In this document: positions 1-9,768 of the stretch, one piece after another | Numbering within the stretch: the stretch's first letter is position 1 | Layout: every line of letters begins with the position of its first letter | From: Yersinia rochesterensis | GTDB taxonomy: Bacteria; Pseudomonadota; Gammaproteobacteria; Enterobacterales; Enterobacteriaceae | Direction of reading: 5' to 3' | Assembly: GCF_003600645.1 (NCBI RefSeq) | Contig: NZ_CP032482.1 | Coordinates: forward strand, 744,001-808,000 | Length of the DNA stretch: 64,000 nt | Program-made: the position numbers and the translations under genes | The notes under the pieces: generated by a model | Seen by the model: the letters and a program-made list of their open reading frames with translations, nothing else | What the model was told of the DNA's origin: nothing | Databases searched by the model: none

Positions 1-1051
1 CTTCATTGAAGTTATTTATTATTATTTCTGGTTGTATGTTAGTTTCGGAATCCCAATTAAAGGATATAATGGGTGACGTATCCACAACGTTATGTTTCAG
101 TGTTTGAACGAATTGAGTTTGTACCGTATCTTTTTGTATTTGTATAATGAATGATAGATTATCGATATTAATATAACGGTCAAAATAAAATTTATTAGTC
201 ATTTTATGATCAGAGAGTATAATTTGTCTTTTATTTAAAGTAATGTTCGGGCCGTTATATAAATTAAGCGTATAATTATCGTGTTCCCCAAGATCGCTTG
301 TGTTAAAAACAAGTAGAATCTGTTTGTTTTTTAAACGCTCGTCATCCCAATACTTACCAAAAGCATCGATAAGATCTATTCTATAGCTGTCGCTAATAAC
401 GCATTGTTGATCGCAACTAAGGCCTTCATTTTTTGATACTCTGATGCTAGTAATGGCATCACTCATTCGTAGGGCTTTTAAGCTATGATTAGCCATGCTC
501 TCTGTTAATGAAAAAAAAGGAGAATGGAAATTATCATTCTTATATATCTTAGCCATCATTCCTTGGGGGACTGTTATGGATTTAATACTATCATTATGAA
601 TGGGTAATACTTCTCGGCCAGACTCAATGAGGGGTTCGCTATCATTATATAAATCTATCTGTTGGTTTGATGCTAAACAGGTGCTATCCCCTTGGAATTT
701 ATCTTCTGTATAAAAACAGATGGCAGGTTCTATTTCGTATGAGTTTATTGTGTTATATAACCCAGATAACTTTAATTCTGGCAGATTAATATCATTCTTT
801 AATGTTGTTTTTTTTCCAGAAAAATCGACGCCATCATAAAGGGTCACAATCATCCCGGGCGGGACAGAGATTGATTCTATTTTATTATTAAAACCATCAT
901 TGAAAACTGAGTTTGATTCACTTTCTGCGGAGCAAAATGATTCTCCACCAAAATCCGCTAGTTCATAAAAACAAACTTTAGCTTTATATGAATAGGCTGG
1001 TTGCGATATTATTGATACAATCATTATTAATAGTTTTATGACTATTCGCAT
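1..1051 (-). CDS. Exported beta/gamma-crystallin domain protein (3' end outside window)
   Basis: The frame is open for 350 codons from the ATG at 1051 to the window edge, so the C-terminus is missing. An AAGGA motif precedes this ATG; an in-frame ATG 24 nt upstream is possible but lacks such a site. Residues 1-21 form a signal peptide ending in AYS. Two beta/gamma-crystallin domains follow at about 25-107 and 110-205. Each opens with a CFY motif, and a second cysteine lies 13 residues on (C27/C40, C112/C125). Calcium-type (N/D)(N/D)xx(S/T)S motifs appear as NNKIES (55-60), HNDSIKS (152-158) and SDAITS (197-202). The region after 210 is unlike the crystallin domains and unassigned. A two-domain calcium-binding crystallin exported protein is known from Y. 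pestis, and this looks like its relative. Its cellular role is unknown. Confidence 0.85.
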   Translation of the reverse strand, partial: MRIVIKLLIMIVSIISQPAYSYKAKVCFYELADFGGESFCSAESESNSVFNDGFNNKIESISVPPGMIVTLYDGVDFSGKKTTLKNDINLPELKLSGLYNTINSYEIEPAICFYTEDKFQGDSTCLASNQQIDLYNDSEPLIESGREVLPIHNDSIKSITVPQGMMAKIYKNDNFHSPFFSLTESMANHSLKALRMSDAITSIRVSKNEGLSCDQQCVISDSYRIDLIDAFGKYWDDERLKNKQILLVFNTSDLGEHDNYTLNLYNGPNITLNKRQIILSDHKMTNKFYFDRYINIDNLSFIIQIQKDTVQTQFVQTLKHNVVDTSPIISFNWDSETNIQPEIIINNFNE

Positions 1052-1210
1052 AGGCGAATCCTTAATTTTAGGCATTGCGTTATCTATAGGGGGCGATGTT
1101 ATATGATGCTATCCCTCTTCACATTATTTATTTTTATTGTTCTTATTTATTATTTTATTGTATTGATTTTAATGAGGCTATTTATTTTTTAGAACTAATG
1201 TATAGATATA

Positions 1211-1243
1211 AAAAAACACTCTGAATATAAATGTTCAGAGTGT
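1211..1243 (-). terminator. Rho-independent terminator of satP
   Basis: A perfect 10-bp stem (1216-1225 with 1234-1243) and an 8-nt loop lie about 33 nt past the satP stop. On the minus strand a run of six T follows. Confidence 0.85.
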
Positions 1244-1275
1244 CATTAAATATAAACTTTCTCAGTGGACTGTAA

Positions 1276-1869
1276 TTAAGCTACAGATTGCACATGCAAA
1301 GTCTGGTTTGGTTCACCAATTGGCAGGACCGTACGGCCATATTGTTCGTTCAAAACTTCAGCCATGGCCAGGTAAATAGCGCTGGCACCACAAATAATGC
1401 CTTCGAAACCGGCGAAAACCAGCAGCGAATGGTTGCCGGTGAAGTTACCGACCGCCAACAGAGCAAACAGTAGCGTCAGGCTACCGAAAACAAACTGCAA
1501 AGCGCGGTTCGCTGGCAAGGTACCGAAGAACATAAACAGTGTGAAGATACCCCATAGACCTAAATAAACGCCGAGGAACTGTGCGTCGGTGGCTTCTGCC
1601 AGACCCATTTTGGGTAACATCAGCAAACCGACCAGGCTCAGCCAAAATGCGCCATATGAGGTAAATGCAGTTGCAGCAAAAGTATTGCCTTTCTTATACT
1701 CCAGCATACCTGCCAGAATTTGTGCCAAACCGCCATAAAAAATCCCCATACTCAAAATAACAGAGGTTAAAGGGAAGAAGCCTGCATTGTGCAGGTTAAG
1801 CAAGACGGTAGTCATCCCAAAACCCATCAGGCCTAATGGGCCAGGATTCGCCAACTTGGTGGTGTTCAT
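1276..1869 (-). CDS. satP: Succinate-acetate/proton symporter SatP (YaaH)
   Basis: Inner-membrane acetate/succinate:proton symporter of the GPR1/FUN34/YaaH family. The 197-residue protein starts with the family signature region [14 protein letters not shown] and has six predicted membrane segments. FYGGLAQ and GVYLGLWG are typical, and the ending RTVLPIGE matches E. coli SatP, with a few extra C-terminal residues. The ATG at 1869 is preceded by AGAGGA. It stands divergent from dnaK as a single transcription unit with its own terminator. The role in acetate uptake is inferred from the family. Confidence 0.95.
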   Translation of the reverse strand: MNTTKLANPGPLGLMGFGMTTVLLNLHNAGFFPLTSVILSMGIFYGGLAQILAGMLEYKKGNTFAATAFTSYGAFWLSLVGLLMLPKMGLAEATDAQFLGVYLGLWGIFTLFMFFGTLPANRALQFVFGSLTLLFALLAVGNFTGNHSLLVFAGFEGIICGASAIYLAMAEVLNEQYGRTVLPIGEPNQTLHVQSVA

Positions 1870-2046
1870 AAGTCCTCTGCAAGTAACAGAATGCTAAAAA
1901 AAATGGATAATTATCCGAATAAGTATAAATCGCCTGAATGACCAAGAAGTCGTCGATATCCCTCAGTGCGCGCGGCATCATAATGATCCGCGCGGTTGGA
2001 AACAATGATCTGGAGAGTAATAAAAAGTAATTTTTTTTCATCTCCC

Positions 2047-2078
2047 CCCTTGATGCTGCGTTTCGTGGCCCCATCTTA
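2047..2078 (+). promoter_or_regulatory. Heat-shock (sigma-32) promoter P1 of dnaK
   Basis: CCCTTGA at 2047-2053 and CCCCATCTTA at 2069-2078, spaced 15 bp, match the sigma-32 consensus and closely resemble E. coli dnaK P1. Confidence 0.85.
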
Positions 2079-2168
2079 TTTCCAACCGCAGGGACTAATT
2101 ACTCTTCAATGGAGACATACATCAGCAGAATGCTGGGTATGAAAGCATTGATTATGAAAATACGGGCA

Positions 2169-2195
2169 GTTGAAAATCAACAATTCGCCCACATA
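2169..2195 (+). promoter_or_regulatory. Second heat-shock promoter P2 of dnaK
   Basis: GTTGAAA at 2169-2175 followed after 11 bp by CGCCCACAT at 2187-2195. Position and sequence resemble E. coli dnaK P2, about 50 bp before the start codon. Confidence 0.7.
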
Positions 2196-2243
2196 TAGAT
2201 TAGTAACTTGACCGAATATGACTTTTTAGTGGAGGCGTTTTAG

Positions 2244-4154
2244 ATGGGTAAAATTATTGGTATCGACTTGGGTACTACCAACTCTTGTGTAGCAATTATG
2301 GATGGTACTAAAGCACGTGTGCTGGAGAACAGCGAAGGCGATCGCACCACGCCTTCTATTATTGCTTATACCCAAGATGGTGAGATTCTGGTTGGTCAAC
2401 CGGCTAAACGTCAGGCTATTACTAACCCGCAAAATACACTGTTTGCGATCAAGCGTTTGATTGGCCGTCGTTTCCAGGACGAAGAAGCACAGCGTGATAA
2501 AGACATCATGCCGTACAAAATCGTGGCAGCTGACAATGGTGATGCGTGGGTTGAAGTAAAAGGCCAGAAAGTTGCACCGCCGCAGATTTCTGCTGAAGTG
2601 CTGAAGAAAATGAAGAAAACAGCTGAAGATTTTCTGGGTGAACCAGTTACTGAAGCGGTTATCACTGTACCTGCATACTTTAACGATGCTCAGCGTCAGG
2701 CAACTAAAGATGCTGGCCGTATCGCAGGTCTGGAAGTAAAACGTATCATTAACGAACCAACAGCGGCTGCATTGGCTTATGGTTTGGACAAAGAAGTCGG
2801 TAACCGTACTATCGCGGTTTATGACCTCGGTGGTGGTACTTTCGATATCTCAATTATCGAAATCGATGAAGTCGACGGCGAAAAAACCTTTGAAGTTCTG
2901 GCAACCAACGGTGATACCCACTTGGGGGGCGAAGACTTCGATAGCCGCCTGATCAACTATCTGGTTGATGAATTCAAGAAAGACCAGGGTATGGATCTGC
3001 GTACCGATCCACTGGCCATGCAGCGCCTGAAAGAAGCCGCTGAAAAAGCAAAAATTGAGCTGTCTTCCGCTCAACAGACCGACGTTAACCTGCCGTACAT
3101 TACGGCTGATGGTAGCGGTCCAAAACACATGAACATCAAAGTGACCCGCGCTAAGTTGGAGTCACTGGTAGAAGATTTGGTCAACCGTTCTATTGAACCA
3201 CTGAAAGTGGCTCTGCAGGATGCTGGCTTGTCTGTTTCCGATATCCAGGACGTTATCCTGGTCGGTGGTCAGACTCGTATGCCAATGGTTCAGAAAAAAG
3301 TAGCTGATTTCTTCGGTAAAGAACCACGTAAAGACGTTAACCCAGATGAAGCTGTAGCTATTGGTGCGGCAGTGCAGGGTGGTGTTCTGTCTGGTGAAGT
3401 GAAAGACGTTTTGTTGTTGGACGTGACTCCACTGTCACTGGGTATTGAAACCATGGGTGGTGTGATGACTCCGCTTATCACCAAAAACACCACTATCCCA
3501 ACTAAGCACAGCCAGGTGTTCTCTACTGCGGAAGACAATCAGTCTGCGGTAACCATCCATGTGCTTCAGGGTGAGCGTAAACGTGCTCAGGATAACAAGT
3601 CTCTGGGGCAGTTCAATCTGGATGGTATCCAGGCGGCACCTCGCGGCATGGCGCAAATCGAAGTGACCTTCGATATCGACGCCGATGGTATTTTGCATGT
3701 GTCTGCTAAAGACAAAAATACCGGTCGTGAGCAGAAGATTACCATCAAGGCATCTTCTGGTTTGAACGAGGAAGAAATCCAGAAAATGGTTCGCGATGCT
3801 GAAGCAAACGCTGAAGCAGACCGTAAGTTTGAAGAACTGGTACAGACTCGTAACCAAGCTGACCACCTGATTCACGGTACTCGTAAACAGTTGGAAGAAG
3901 CCGGTGACAAACTGCCAGCAGAAGACAAAACTGTCATCGAAGATGCAGTGAAAGCGCTGGAAGCGGCTTTGAAAAGCGAAGATAAAGCTGAGATCGAAGC
4001 CAAAACTCAGGCTCTGGTGCAAGTTTCTGGCAAATTGCTGGAAATGGCTCAGCAGCAGCAAGCAGCCGCAGGCGGTGATGCTGGTGATACCAGTGCTAAG
4101 AAAGAAGACGACGTCGTAGACGCCGAATTCGAAGAAGTAAAAGACAAAAAATAA
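2244..4154 (+). CDS. dnaK: Hsp70 chaperone DnaK
   Basis: ATP-dependent cytoplasmic Hsp70 chaperone that binds exposed hydrophobic segments and works with DnaJ and GrpE. It has 636 residues, near the E. coli 638. The ATPase domain begins [13 protein letters not shown] and contains the phosphate loop DLGGGTFD and the late motif [11 protein letters not shown]. The linker [13 protein letters not shown] leads into the substrate-binding domain, and the lid ends in a Q/A/G-rich tail closed by acidic EEVKDKK. The start follows a GGAGG-type site. Two sigma-32 promoters lie upstream and dnaJ follows after 112 bp, the classical heat-shock operon. Confidence 0.99.
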   Translation: MGKIIGIDLGTTNSCVAIMDGTKARVLENSEGDRTTPSIIAYTQDGEILVGQPAKRQAITNPQNTLFAIKRLIGRRFQDEEAQRDKDIMPYKIVAADNGDAWVEVKGQKVAPPQISAEVLKKMKKTAEDFLGEPVTEAVITVPAYFNDAQRQATKDAGRIAGLEVKRIINEPTAAALAYGLDKEVGNRTIAVYDLGGGTFDISIIEIDEVDGEKTFEVLATNGDTHLGGEDFDSRLINYLVDEFKKDQGMDLRTDPLAMQRLKEAAEKAKIELSSAQQTDVNLPYITADGSGPKHMNIKVTRAKLESLVEDLVNRSIEPLKVALQDAGLSVSDIQDVILVGGQTRMPMVQKKVADFFGKEPRKDVNPDEAVAIGAAVQGGVLSGEVKDVLLLDVTPLSLGIETMGGVMTPLITKNTTIPTKHSQVFSTAEDNQSAVTIHVLQGERKRAQDNKSLGQFNLDGIQAAPRGMAQIEVTFDIDADGILHVSAKDKNTGREQKITIKASSGLNEEEIQKMVRDAEANAEADRKFEELVQTRNQADHLIHGTRKQLEEAGDKLPAEDKTVIEDAVKALEAALKSEDKAEIEAKTQALVQVSGKLLEMAQQQQAAAGGDAGDTSAKKEDDVVDAEFEEVKDKK

Positions 4155-4173
4155 TAGCCCTTAAGCGGGCACT

Positions 4174-4237
4174 GCAACAGTAGGCCTTACTGTTGCTGGG
4201 AACCAGCACGGGCGTCGAGGAAACTCTACGCCCGTGC
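4174..4237 (+). other. Two RNA hairpins between dnaK and dnaJ
   Basis: Hairpin A: a 9-bp stem (4174-4182 with 4188-4196). Hairpin B: a 10-bp stem (4206-4215 with 4228-4237), continued inside by GAG/CTC that closes a GAAA tetraloop at 4220-4223. Neither is followed by a T run, so they are better read as mRNA-stability, processing or partial attenuation elements than as a full terminator. Confidence 0.7.
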
Positions 4238-4266
4238 ACGCATGTTAAGGGTAGGAAAAAAAGAGA

Positions 4267-5397
4267 ATGGCGAAGAGAGATTATTACGAGGTTTTAGGCG
4301 TTGCAAAGGGTGCCGATGAACGTGAAATCAAAAAGGCCTATAAACGCCTGGCAGTAAAGTATCATCCGGACCGTAATCAGGATGAGAACGATACCGGCGA
4401 AAATTTCAAAGAAGTTAAAGAAGCCTATGAAATTTTGACCGACCCACAAAAGCGCGCAGCATATGATCAGTATGGTCATGCAGCCTTTGAACAAGGTGGC
4501 ATGGGCGGCGGTGGTTTTGGTGGTGGCGGTGCTGATTTTAGCGATATTTTTGGTGATGTTTTCGGTGATATCTTCGGCGGTGGCCGTCGTCAGCGAGCTT
4601 CCCGTGGTTCAGATTTGCGCTATAACATGGATCTGACACTGGAAGAAGCGGTGCGCGGTGTAACCAAAGAAATCCGCATCCCAACGCTAAATGAATGTGA
4701 TGTTTGCCATGGTAGCGGTGCTAAACCGGGCAGCTCACCAGTGACTTGCTCGACTTGCCGTGGTGCAGGTCAGGTGCATATGCGCCAAGGTTTCTTCACC
4801 GTACAACAGGCGTGTCCGACTTGTCATGGCAGCGGCCAAATTATTAAAGATCCGTGCAACAAATGTCATGGGCATGGTCGCGTTGAGAAATCAAAAACAC
4901 TGTCGGTTAAAATTCCGGCGGGCGTTGATACCGGTGACCGCATTCGTTTAAGTGGTGAAGGTGAAGCCGGCGAACACGGCGCACCAGCAGGCGATTTATA
5001 TGTTCAGGTACAGGTTAAAGCGCACCCAATCTTCGAACGTGAAGGCAATAATCTGTATTGTGAAGTGCCGATTAACTTCGCTATGGCGGCCTTAGGTGGC
5101 GAGATTGAAGTCCCGACGTTGGATGGCCGCGTTAAACTGAAAGTGCCTGCGGAAACGCAAACCGGCAAACTGTTCCGTATGCGCGGGAAAGGGGTTAAAT
5201 CTGTTCGTGGTGGTAGCCAAGGTGACTTGCTCTGCCGCGTTGTAGTTGAGACTCCAGTCCACCTAAGTGAAAAACAGAAACAATTACTGCGCGAACTGGA
5301 AGAAAGTTTTGTTGGCGCTGCGGGTGAGAAAAACAGCCCTCGCTCTAAAAGCTTTTTAGACGGTGTTAAGAAATTCTTTGATGACTTGACCCGCTAA
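4267..5397 (+). CDS. dnaJ: Hsp40 co-chaperone DnaJ
   Basis: Co-chaperone that delivers substrates to DnaK and stimulates its ATPase. The 376-residue protein has the N-terminal J domain with HPD (in KYHPDRN, about 32-37), then a Gly/Phe-rich linker. A zinc-binding region with four CxxCxGxG repeats follows ([32 protein letters not shown]), then the C-terminal substrate-binding domains. The order and length match class I DnaJ. It is the second gene of the dnaK operon and ends before a strong terminator. Confidence 0.99.
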   Translation: MAKRDYYEVLGVAKGADEREIKKAYKRLAVKYHPDRNQDENDTGENFKEVKEAYEILTDPQKRAAYDQYGHAAFEQGGMGGGGFGGGGADFSDIFGDVFGDIFGGGRRQRASRGSDLRYNMDLTLEEAVRGVTKEIRIPTLNECDVCHGSGAKPGSSPVTCSTCRGAGQVHMRQGFFTVQQACPTCHGSGQIIKDPCNKCHGHGRVEKSKTLSVKIPAGVDTGDRIRLSGEGEAGEHGAPAGDLYVQVQVKAHPIFEREGNNLYCEVPINFAMAALGGEIEVPTLDGRVKLKVPAETQTGKLFRMRGKGVKSVRGGSQGDLLCRVVVETPVHLSEKQKQLLRELEESFVGAAGEKNSPRSKSFLDGVKKFFDDLTR

Positions 5398-5440
5398 TCA
5401 TGGCTAAGCAGTTAACCTGCTAATAAAAATGAAAATTAAA

Positions 5441-5470
5441 AATCCTCGATAAATATCGGGGATTTTTTTT
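5441..5470 (+). terminator. Rho-independent terminator of dnaKJ
   Basis: A 10-bp stem with one G-T pair (5441-5450 with 5455-5464) and AAAT loop, followed by a run of T to 5470. Confidence 0.9.
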
Positions 5471-5633
5471 CATTATTTGGTGTAAAAATATGTGATGCAT
5501 ATGCTCAATTGATCGGTTTTTTCGAGTATTACTTGCCATAAAAACGACTTTTTTCGAGTTAAGGGTTATCCTAAAATTCATGAATTGATTTGTCGAGCAG
5601 CAGCTCATTGTCTGATGTAAGGAGCTATTCATT

Positions 5634-6803
5634 GTGACAAACATTATTCGTCAATTTTTACGCCAAGAGGCCGCGGGCGGTCTGATTTTAATTTTTGCCG
5701 CCATCGTCGCCTTATTTATGGCTAACAGCGCTCTTCAAGGGGCTTATCAATCATTTTTAGATGTCCCGGTATCGATAAAAATTGCGTCACTGGATATCAG
5801 CAAACCGCTGCTGTTGTGGATTAATGATGGCTTAATGGCCGTATTCTTCTTGGTTGTCGGCTTGGAAGTTAAACGGGAGCTGATGGAAGGCTCACTGGCG
5901 GGGCGCGATAAAGCCGTTTTTCCGGCGATTGCTGCTTTGGGCGGTATGCTCGCCCCGGCCTTGATTTATCTACTGTTTAATGGGGCTGATGAAGTCACTC
6001 GCCAAGGTTGGGCAATTCCAGCTGCAACCGATATTGCTTTTGCATTGGGTGTGATGGCATTACTGGGGAACCGGGTTCCAACCAGCCTAAAAGTCTTTTT
6101 ACTGGCATTGGCCATTATTGATGACCTGGGCGTCATCATTATTATTGCATTGTTCTATACCCATGAGGTTTCTCTGCAAGCTTTAGGGATTGCCGCCGCC
6201 GCTATTGCTTTGCTGGGCTATATGAACTGGCGTGGGGTGGGGAAAACATCCGCCTATCTGCTGGTCGGATTGGTTCTGTGGGTCTGTATTCTTAAATCAG
6301 GAGTACACGCGACCTTAGCTGGTGTGATTGTCGGCTTTATGATCCCGCTGCACACCAAAGATAAGCGCTCGCCTTCGGAATCATTGGAGCATGGTTTGCA
6401 CCCGTGGGTTGCCTATTTGATTCTGCCGTTATTTGCTTTTGCCAATGCGGGAGTTTCGTTGCAAGGCGTTTCAATCGCTGGATTGACATCGCTATTGCCT
6501 TTGGGGATTGCGAGCGGCCTGTTTATTGGTAAACCACTGGGGATTTTTCTCTTTAGTTGGCTCGCGGTTAAGTTAGGGATTGCTAAACTGCCCGATGCCA
6601 TCAACTTTAAGCAAATTTTTGCGGTGTCAGTGTTATGCGGTATCGGCTTTACTATGTCGATATTTATTGCCTCGCTGGCATTCGATGGGGCCGATCTTGC
6701 TTTGCTTACCTATTCTAAGTTGGGCATATTACTAGGTTCCACCACCGCAGCTATTGTGGGTTATAGCTTGTTGCGCCTGGCTTTGCCGGCAAAGAAGAAA
6801 TAA
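5634..6803 (+). CDS. nhaA: Na+/H+ antiporter NhaA
   Basis: Inner-membrane antiporter that expels sodium or lithium in exchange for two protons, active at alkaline pH. It has 389 residues with 12 predicted membrane spans. The ion-site residues of E. coli NhaA are conserved at the same numbers: D133 in AATDIA and the pair D163-D164 in IIDDLG. The start is GTG at 5634, with TAAGGAG nine bases upstream. nhaR lies downstream, separated by an ERIC element. Confidence 0.97.
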   Translation: MTNIIRQFLRQEAAGGLILIFAAIVALFMANSALQGAYQSFLDVPVSIKIASLDISKPLLLWINDGLMAVFFLVVGLEVKRELMEGSLAGRDKAVFPAIAALGGMLAPALIYLLFNGADEVTRQGWAIPAATDIAFALGVMALLGNRVPTSLKVFLLALAIIDDLGVIIIIALFYTHEVSLQALGIAAAAIALLGYMNWRGVGKTSAYLLVGLVLWVCILKSGVHATLAGVIVGFMIPLHTKDKRSPSESLEHGLHPWVAYLILPLFAFANAGVSLQGVSIAGLTSLLPLGIASGLFIGKPLGIFLFSWLAVKLGIAKLPDAINFKQIFAVSVLCGIGFTMSIFIASLAFDGADLALLTYSKLGILLGSTTAAIVGYSLLRLALPAKKK

Positions 6804-6921
6804 CTTATTGATTAATATTTGAATGGCCAGTACCGCTCGTCAAGGTACTGGCGTTCTACCTGATGGATTTCTAGGCTAAGTCTCGGAACAGGGAATGTTT
6901 AGTCGTGCATAGGGCTGTATC

Positions 6922-7047
6922 TACTCTAAATAATTCGAGTTGCAGGAAGGCGGCAATTGAGTGAATCCTGATGAGCTTACACAGATAAGTGATTCGGGTG
7001 AGCAAGAGCAGCCAACGCATATGCAGCTTGAAGTATGACGAGTTTAT
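6922..7047 (+). repeat. ERIC element (full length) between nhaA and nhaR
   Basis: An imperfect palindrome of about 126 bp. The core GTGAATCCTGATGAGCTTAC followed by AAGTGATTCGGGTGAGC matches the ERIC consensus. The ends AATAATTCGAGTTGCAG and CTTGAAGTATGACG reappear in inverted orientation in the copy at 63582. The element stops about 15 bp before the nhaR ribosome-binding site. Confidence 0.85.
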
Positions 7048-7077
7048 AGCTCGCCGATATGTTAAGGAGATAACAAC

Positions 7078-7977
7078 ATGCGAATGTCGCACATCAATTT
7101 CAATCATCTTTATTATTTTTGGCAGGTCTGCAAGGAAGGCTCTGTCGTAGGCGCGGCTGAGGCTCTGTTTTTGACGCCACAAACGATTACCGGGCAAATT
7201 AAAGCATTGGAAGAGCGTCTGGGCGGTAAATTGTTTAAGCGCCAGGGGCGTGGGCTGGTGCCATCAGAATTGGGGCAATTGGTCTTTCGCTATGCTGATA
7301 AGATGTTCATGCTCAGCCATGAAATGCTTGATATCGTTAACTATCGTAAAGAATCTAACTTGTTATTTGATGTTGGCGTTGCTGATGCTTTATCCAAGCG
7401 CTTGGTTAGCCAGGTGCTGGAAACTGCCGTGGTGGATCATGAAAAAATTCATTTACGCTGTTTTGAATCGACCCACGAAATGCTGCTGGAGCAATTAAGT
7501 CAGCATAAGTTGGACATGATACTGTCTGATTGCCCGGTGGATTCCAGTCAGCAAGAGGGGCTATTTTCGGTGAAGCTTGGCGAATGTAGTGTGAGTTTTT
7601 ATTGTCGCCAGCCCATTCCAGATTTGCCTTTCCCGGCTTGTTTGCAACAAAAACGTTTGTTGGTGCCCGGTCGCCGTTCAATGTTGGGGCGTAAATTATT
7701 AAACTGGATTAACAGCAAAGGCCTACAAGTGGAAATTCTGGGAGAATTTGATGACGCGGCGTTGATGAAAGCCTTTGCTATCTATAACAATGCTATTTTC
7801 GTTGCGCCAACTCTGTATGCCGCAGATACCTATGCCAAAGATGACGAAATTGTAGAAATTGGCCGTTTAGATAATGTGCAGGAAGAGTATTACGTTATTT
7901 TTGCCGAGCGCATGATTCAACATCCTGCGGTGCAGCGGGTATGTAACAAGGATTTTTCCGCACTTTTTAGCGGTTAA
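7078..7977 (+). CDS. nhaR: LysR-family activator NhaR
   Basis: Transcription factor that activates nhaA in response to sodium in E. coli. The 299-residue protein opens with NHLYYFWQV and a LysR helix-turn-helix (about residues 10-65, with [15 protein letters not shown]). The effector domain follows, with [11 protein letters not shown] and [12 protein letters not shown] conserved as in E. coli NhaR. AAGGAGA precedes the ATG at 7078. It probably has both read-through from nhaA and its own promoter. The upstream ERIC places a long hairpin in the leader. Confidence 0.96.
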   Translation: MRMSHINFNHLYYFWQVCKEGSVVGAAEALFLTPQTITGQIKALEERLGGKLFKRQGRGLVPSELGQLVFRYADKMFMLSHEMLDIVNYRKESNLLFDVGVADALSKRLVSQVLETAVVDHEKIHLRCFESTHEMLLEQLSQHKLDMILSDCPVDSSQQEGLFSVKLGECSVSFYCRQPIPDLPFPACLQQKRLLVPGRRSMLGRKLLNWINSKGLQVEILGEFDDAALMKAFAIYNNAIFVAPTLYAADTYAKDDEIVEIGRLDNVQEEYYVIFAERMIQHPAVQRVCNKDFSALFSG

Positions 7978-8070
7978 ACCGATTGATTCGAATCGTAAGT
8001 GGCATAGCTATCAGCTATTCGTAGCTAGCATTAGCTTTACGATTTGATGAGTTAGCCAAATTTTAGATAT

Positions 8071-8097
8071 AAAAAAACCGGCCTAGGCCGGTCTTTT
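8071..8097. terminator. Bidirectional terminator between nhaR and rpsT
   Basis: A 7-bp GC stem (8077-8083 with 8086-8092) has an A run on one side and a T-rich tract on the other. It can end both nhaR (plus) and rpsT (minus). Confidence 0.85.
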
Positions 8098-8121
8098 TAC
8101 GAAGCAGCCAACATAATGCAA

Positions 8122-8385
8122 TTACTGCATTGCGTTGATTTGCGCTACTAAGTTTGACTTATGGCGCGCTGCTTTGTTTTTGTGGATCAGACCTTTACAG
8201 GACTGACGATCCACGATTGGTTGCATCTCATTAAATGCTTTTTGCGCTGCGTCTTTATCGCCAGCTGCGATTGCCGCATACACCTTCTTAATGAAGGTAC
8301 GCACCATTGAGCGACGGCTAGCGTTATGCTTGCGGCGTTTCTCAGACTGTACGGCGCGTTTCTTAGCTGATTTGATATTAGCCAA
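8122..8385 (-). CDS. rpsT: 30S ribosomal protein S20
   Basis: Primary 16S rRNA-binding protein of the small subunit, 87 residues and highly basic, starting [10 protein letters not shown] and matching bacterial S20 throughout. The start codon is TTG at 8385 with GGGAG upstream. E. coli rpsT also starts with UUG, where the weak start is tied to autogenous translational control, so the same control is likely here. Transcribed divergently from ribF. Confidence 0.97.
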
Positions 8386-8798
8386 GGTCCAACTCCCAAA
8401 TATATTCTATTGAGGACAATTCAAAGGCCGAGGAATATGCCCTTTTAGCCTTCGTTTGTCAATGGATTTGTGCAAATAAGCGCCGTTTGTACGGGCGGCA
8501 CTTGCTACGTTGTGATGGAGCGGGATTTTACCAGCTTCGCGCTGCGGAATACAGTCTTTCGAAAGAAAATTCCACAGTTCACTGCCTCGAAGGGATTCGA
8601 CGGTGGTTCTTGTAAAAATCTCAGCCTGCTTCTGTATTCAACGGCGTGCGTATTCTACAGGATAAAGTGAGTAAAAGGGATTTTACCTGCGTATTTTTAG
8701 CAAAATGGCATGACTTTCGGTTAAAGGTACCAATCGCGGGTTAACCTTAACCGCGGTACAAGGTATAATCCGGCGATTTCCACTGTTTTGAGCCAGCT
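8386..8798. other. rpsT-ribF divergent promoter region
   Basis: 413 bp without a credible gene. It must hold the rpsT promoters (minus) and the ribF-ileS promoter (plus). Around 8500-8600 a plus frame encodes CDGAGFYQL, resembling part of E. coli yaaY, but it has no start codon, so I do not call a gene. Confidence 0.6.
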
Positions 8799-9737
8799 AT
8801 GGAGCTAATTCGCGGTATACATAATATCCGGGCACGCCACCATGGTTGCGTGCTAACTATCGGTAACTTTGATGGTGTCCATCGCGGACATCAGGCCTTA
8901 TTGGAGCAGTTAAAGCGCGAAGGTCAGCGCTTGGGGCTGCCCGTTATGGTGATGATATTTGAACCGCAACCACTGGAATTGTTTGCAGCGGATAAAGCAC
9001 CGGCTCGACTGACGCGTTTACGCGATAAAGCCAGATATCTGAGCGATGCCGGTGTTGACTATTTATTGTGCGTTAAATTTGATCCGCGTTTTGCTGCTAT
9101 TACTGCGCAAGCTTTTGTTGCTAAGTTGCTGGTAGAGAAGTTGGGTGTTAAGTTTTTAACTGTTGGCGATGATTTCCGCTTTGGCGCAGAGCGTCAGGGG
9201 GATTTTCAGCTATTACAACAAGCGGGTGCTGAGTTTGGCTTTGATGTCATCAGCACTGACAGCTTTTGTGATGGTGGTCTGCGCATTAGCAGCACCGCGA
9301 TTCGTCAGGCACTTCATGACGACAATTTGGTGTTGGCTGAGACATTGCTGGGTCACCCATACAGTATTTCCGGCCGAGTGGTTCACGGGGACGAACTGGG
9401 ACGGACGATAGGTTTCCCCACGGCGAATTTGCCGTTAAAACGTTTAGTTGCTCCCGTAAAAGGAGTGTATGCGGTTGATGTGTATGGCTTAGGTCCAAAG
9501 CCATTGCCCGGTGTTGCCAATATTGGCACTCGGCCTACCGTTGCTGGTGTCCGCCAGCAGCTAGAGGTTCATCTGCTTGATATAACTATGGATCTTTATG
9601 GGCGTCATATTGATGTGGTGCTCCGCGCGAAACTGCGCAACGAACAGCGTTTTGCTTCGCTCGATGCTTTGAAGCAGCAAATCGCCCATGATGTGGTGAC
9701 GGCCCGAACATTTTTCGGGCTAAAGACACCGGTTTAA
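8799..9737 (+). CDS. ribF: Bifunctional riboflavin kinase / FAD synthetase
   Basis: Converts riboflavin to FMN and then FAD. The 312-residue protein has an N-terminal adenylyltransferase domain with [13 protein letters not shown] (about 21-33) and the ISSTAIR motif. The C-terminal riboflavin kinase domain has [10 protein letters not shown] (about 204-213) and [10 protein letters not shown]. First gene of the ribF-ileS-lspA-fkpB-ispH cluster, 31 bp before ileS. Confidence 0.97.
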   Translation: MELIRGIHNIRARHHGCVLTIGNFDGVHRGHQALLEQLKREGQRLGLPVMVMIFEPQPLELFAADKAPARLTRLRDKARYLSDAGVDYLLCVKFDPRFAAITAQAFVAKLLVEKLGVKFLTVGDDFRFGAERQGDFQLLQQAGAEFGFDVISTDSFCDGGLRISSTAIRQALHDDNLVLAETLLGHPYSISGRVVHGDELGRTIGFPTANLPLKRLVAPVKGVYAVDVYGLGPKPLPGVANIGTRPTVAGVRQQLEVHLLDITMDLYGRHIDVVLRAKLRNEQRFASLDALKQQIAHDVVTARTFFGLKTPV

Positions 9738-9768
9738 TATTTCTAGCCGAAACGGAACCGAGAATCTA

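Noticed and set aside
1796..2074. 92-codon minus-strand frame upstream of satP
   Set aside because: Overlaps the satP start and the dnaK heat-shock promoter; no recognisable domain.
3435..4061. 208-codon open frame antisense to dnaK
   Set aside because: Mirrors the codon pattern of dnaK; no ribosome-binding site and no family resemblance.
8470..8670. 66-codon plus-strand frame between rpsT and ribF
   Set aside because: No ribosome-binding site. The conserved reading in this region is in a different frame.
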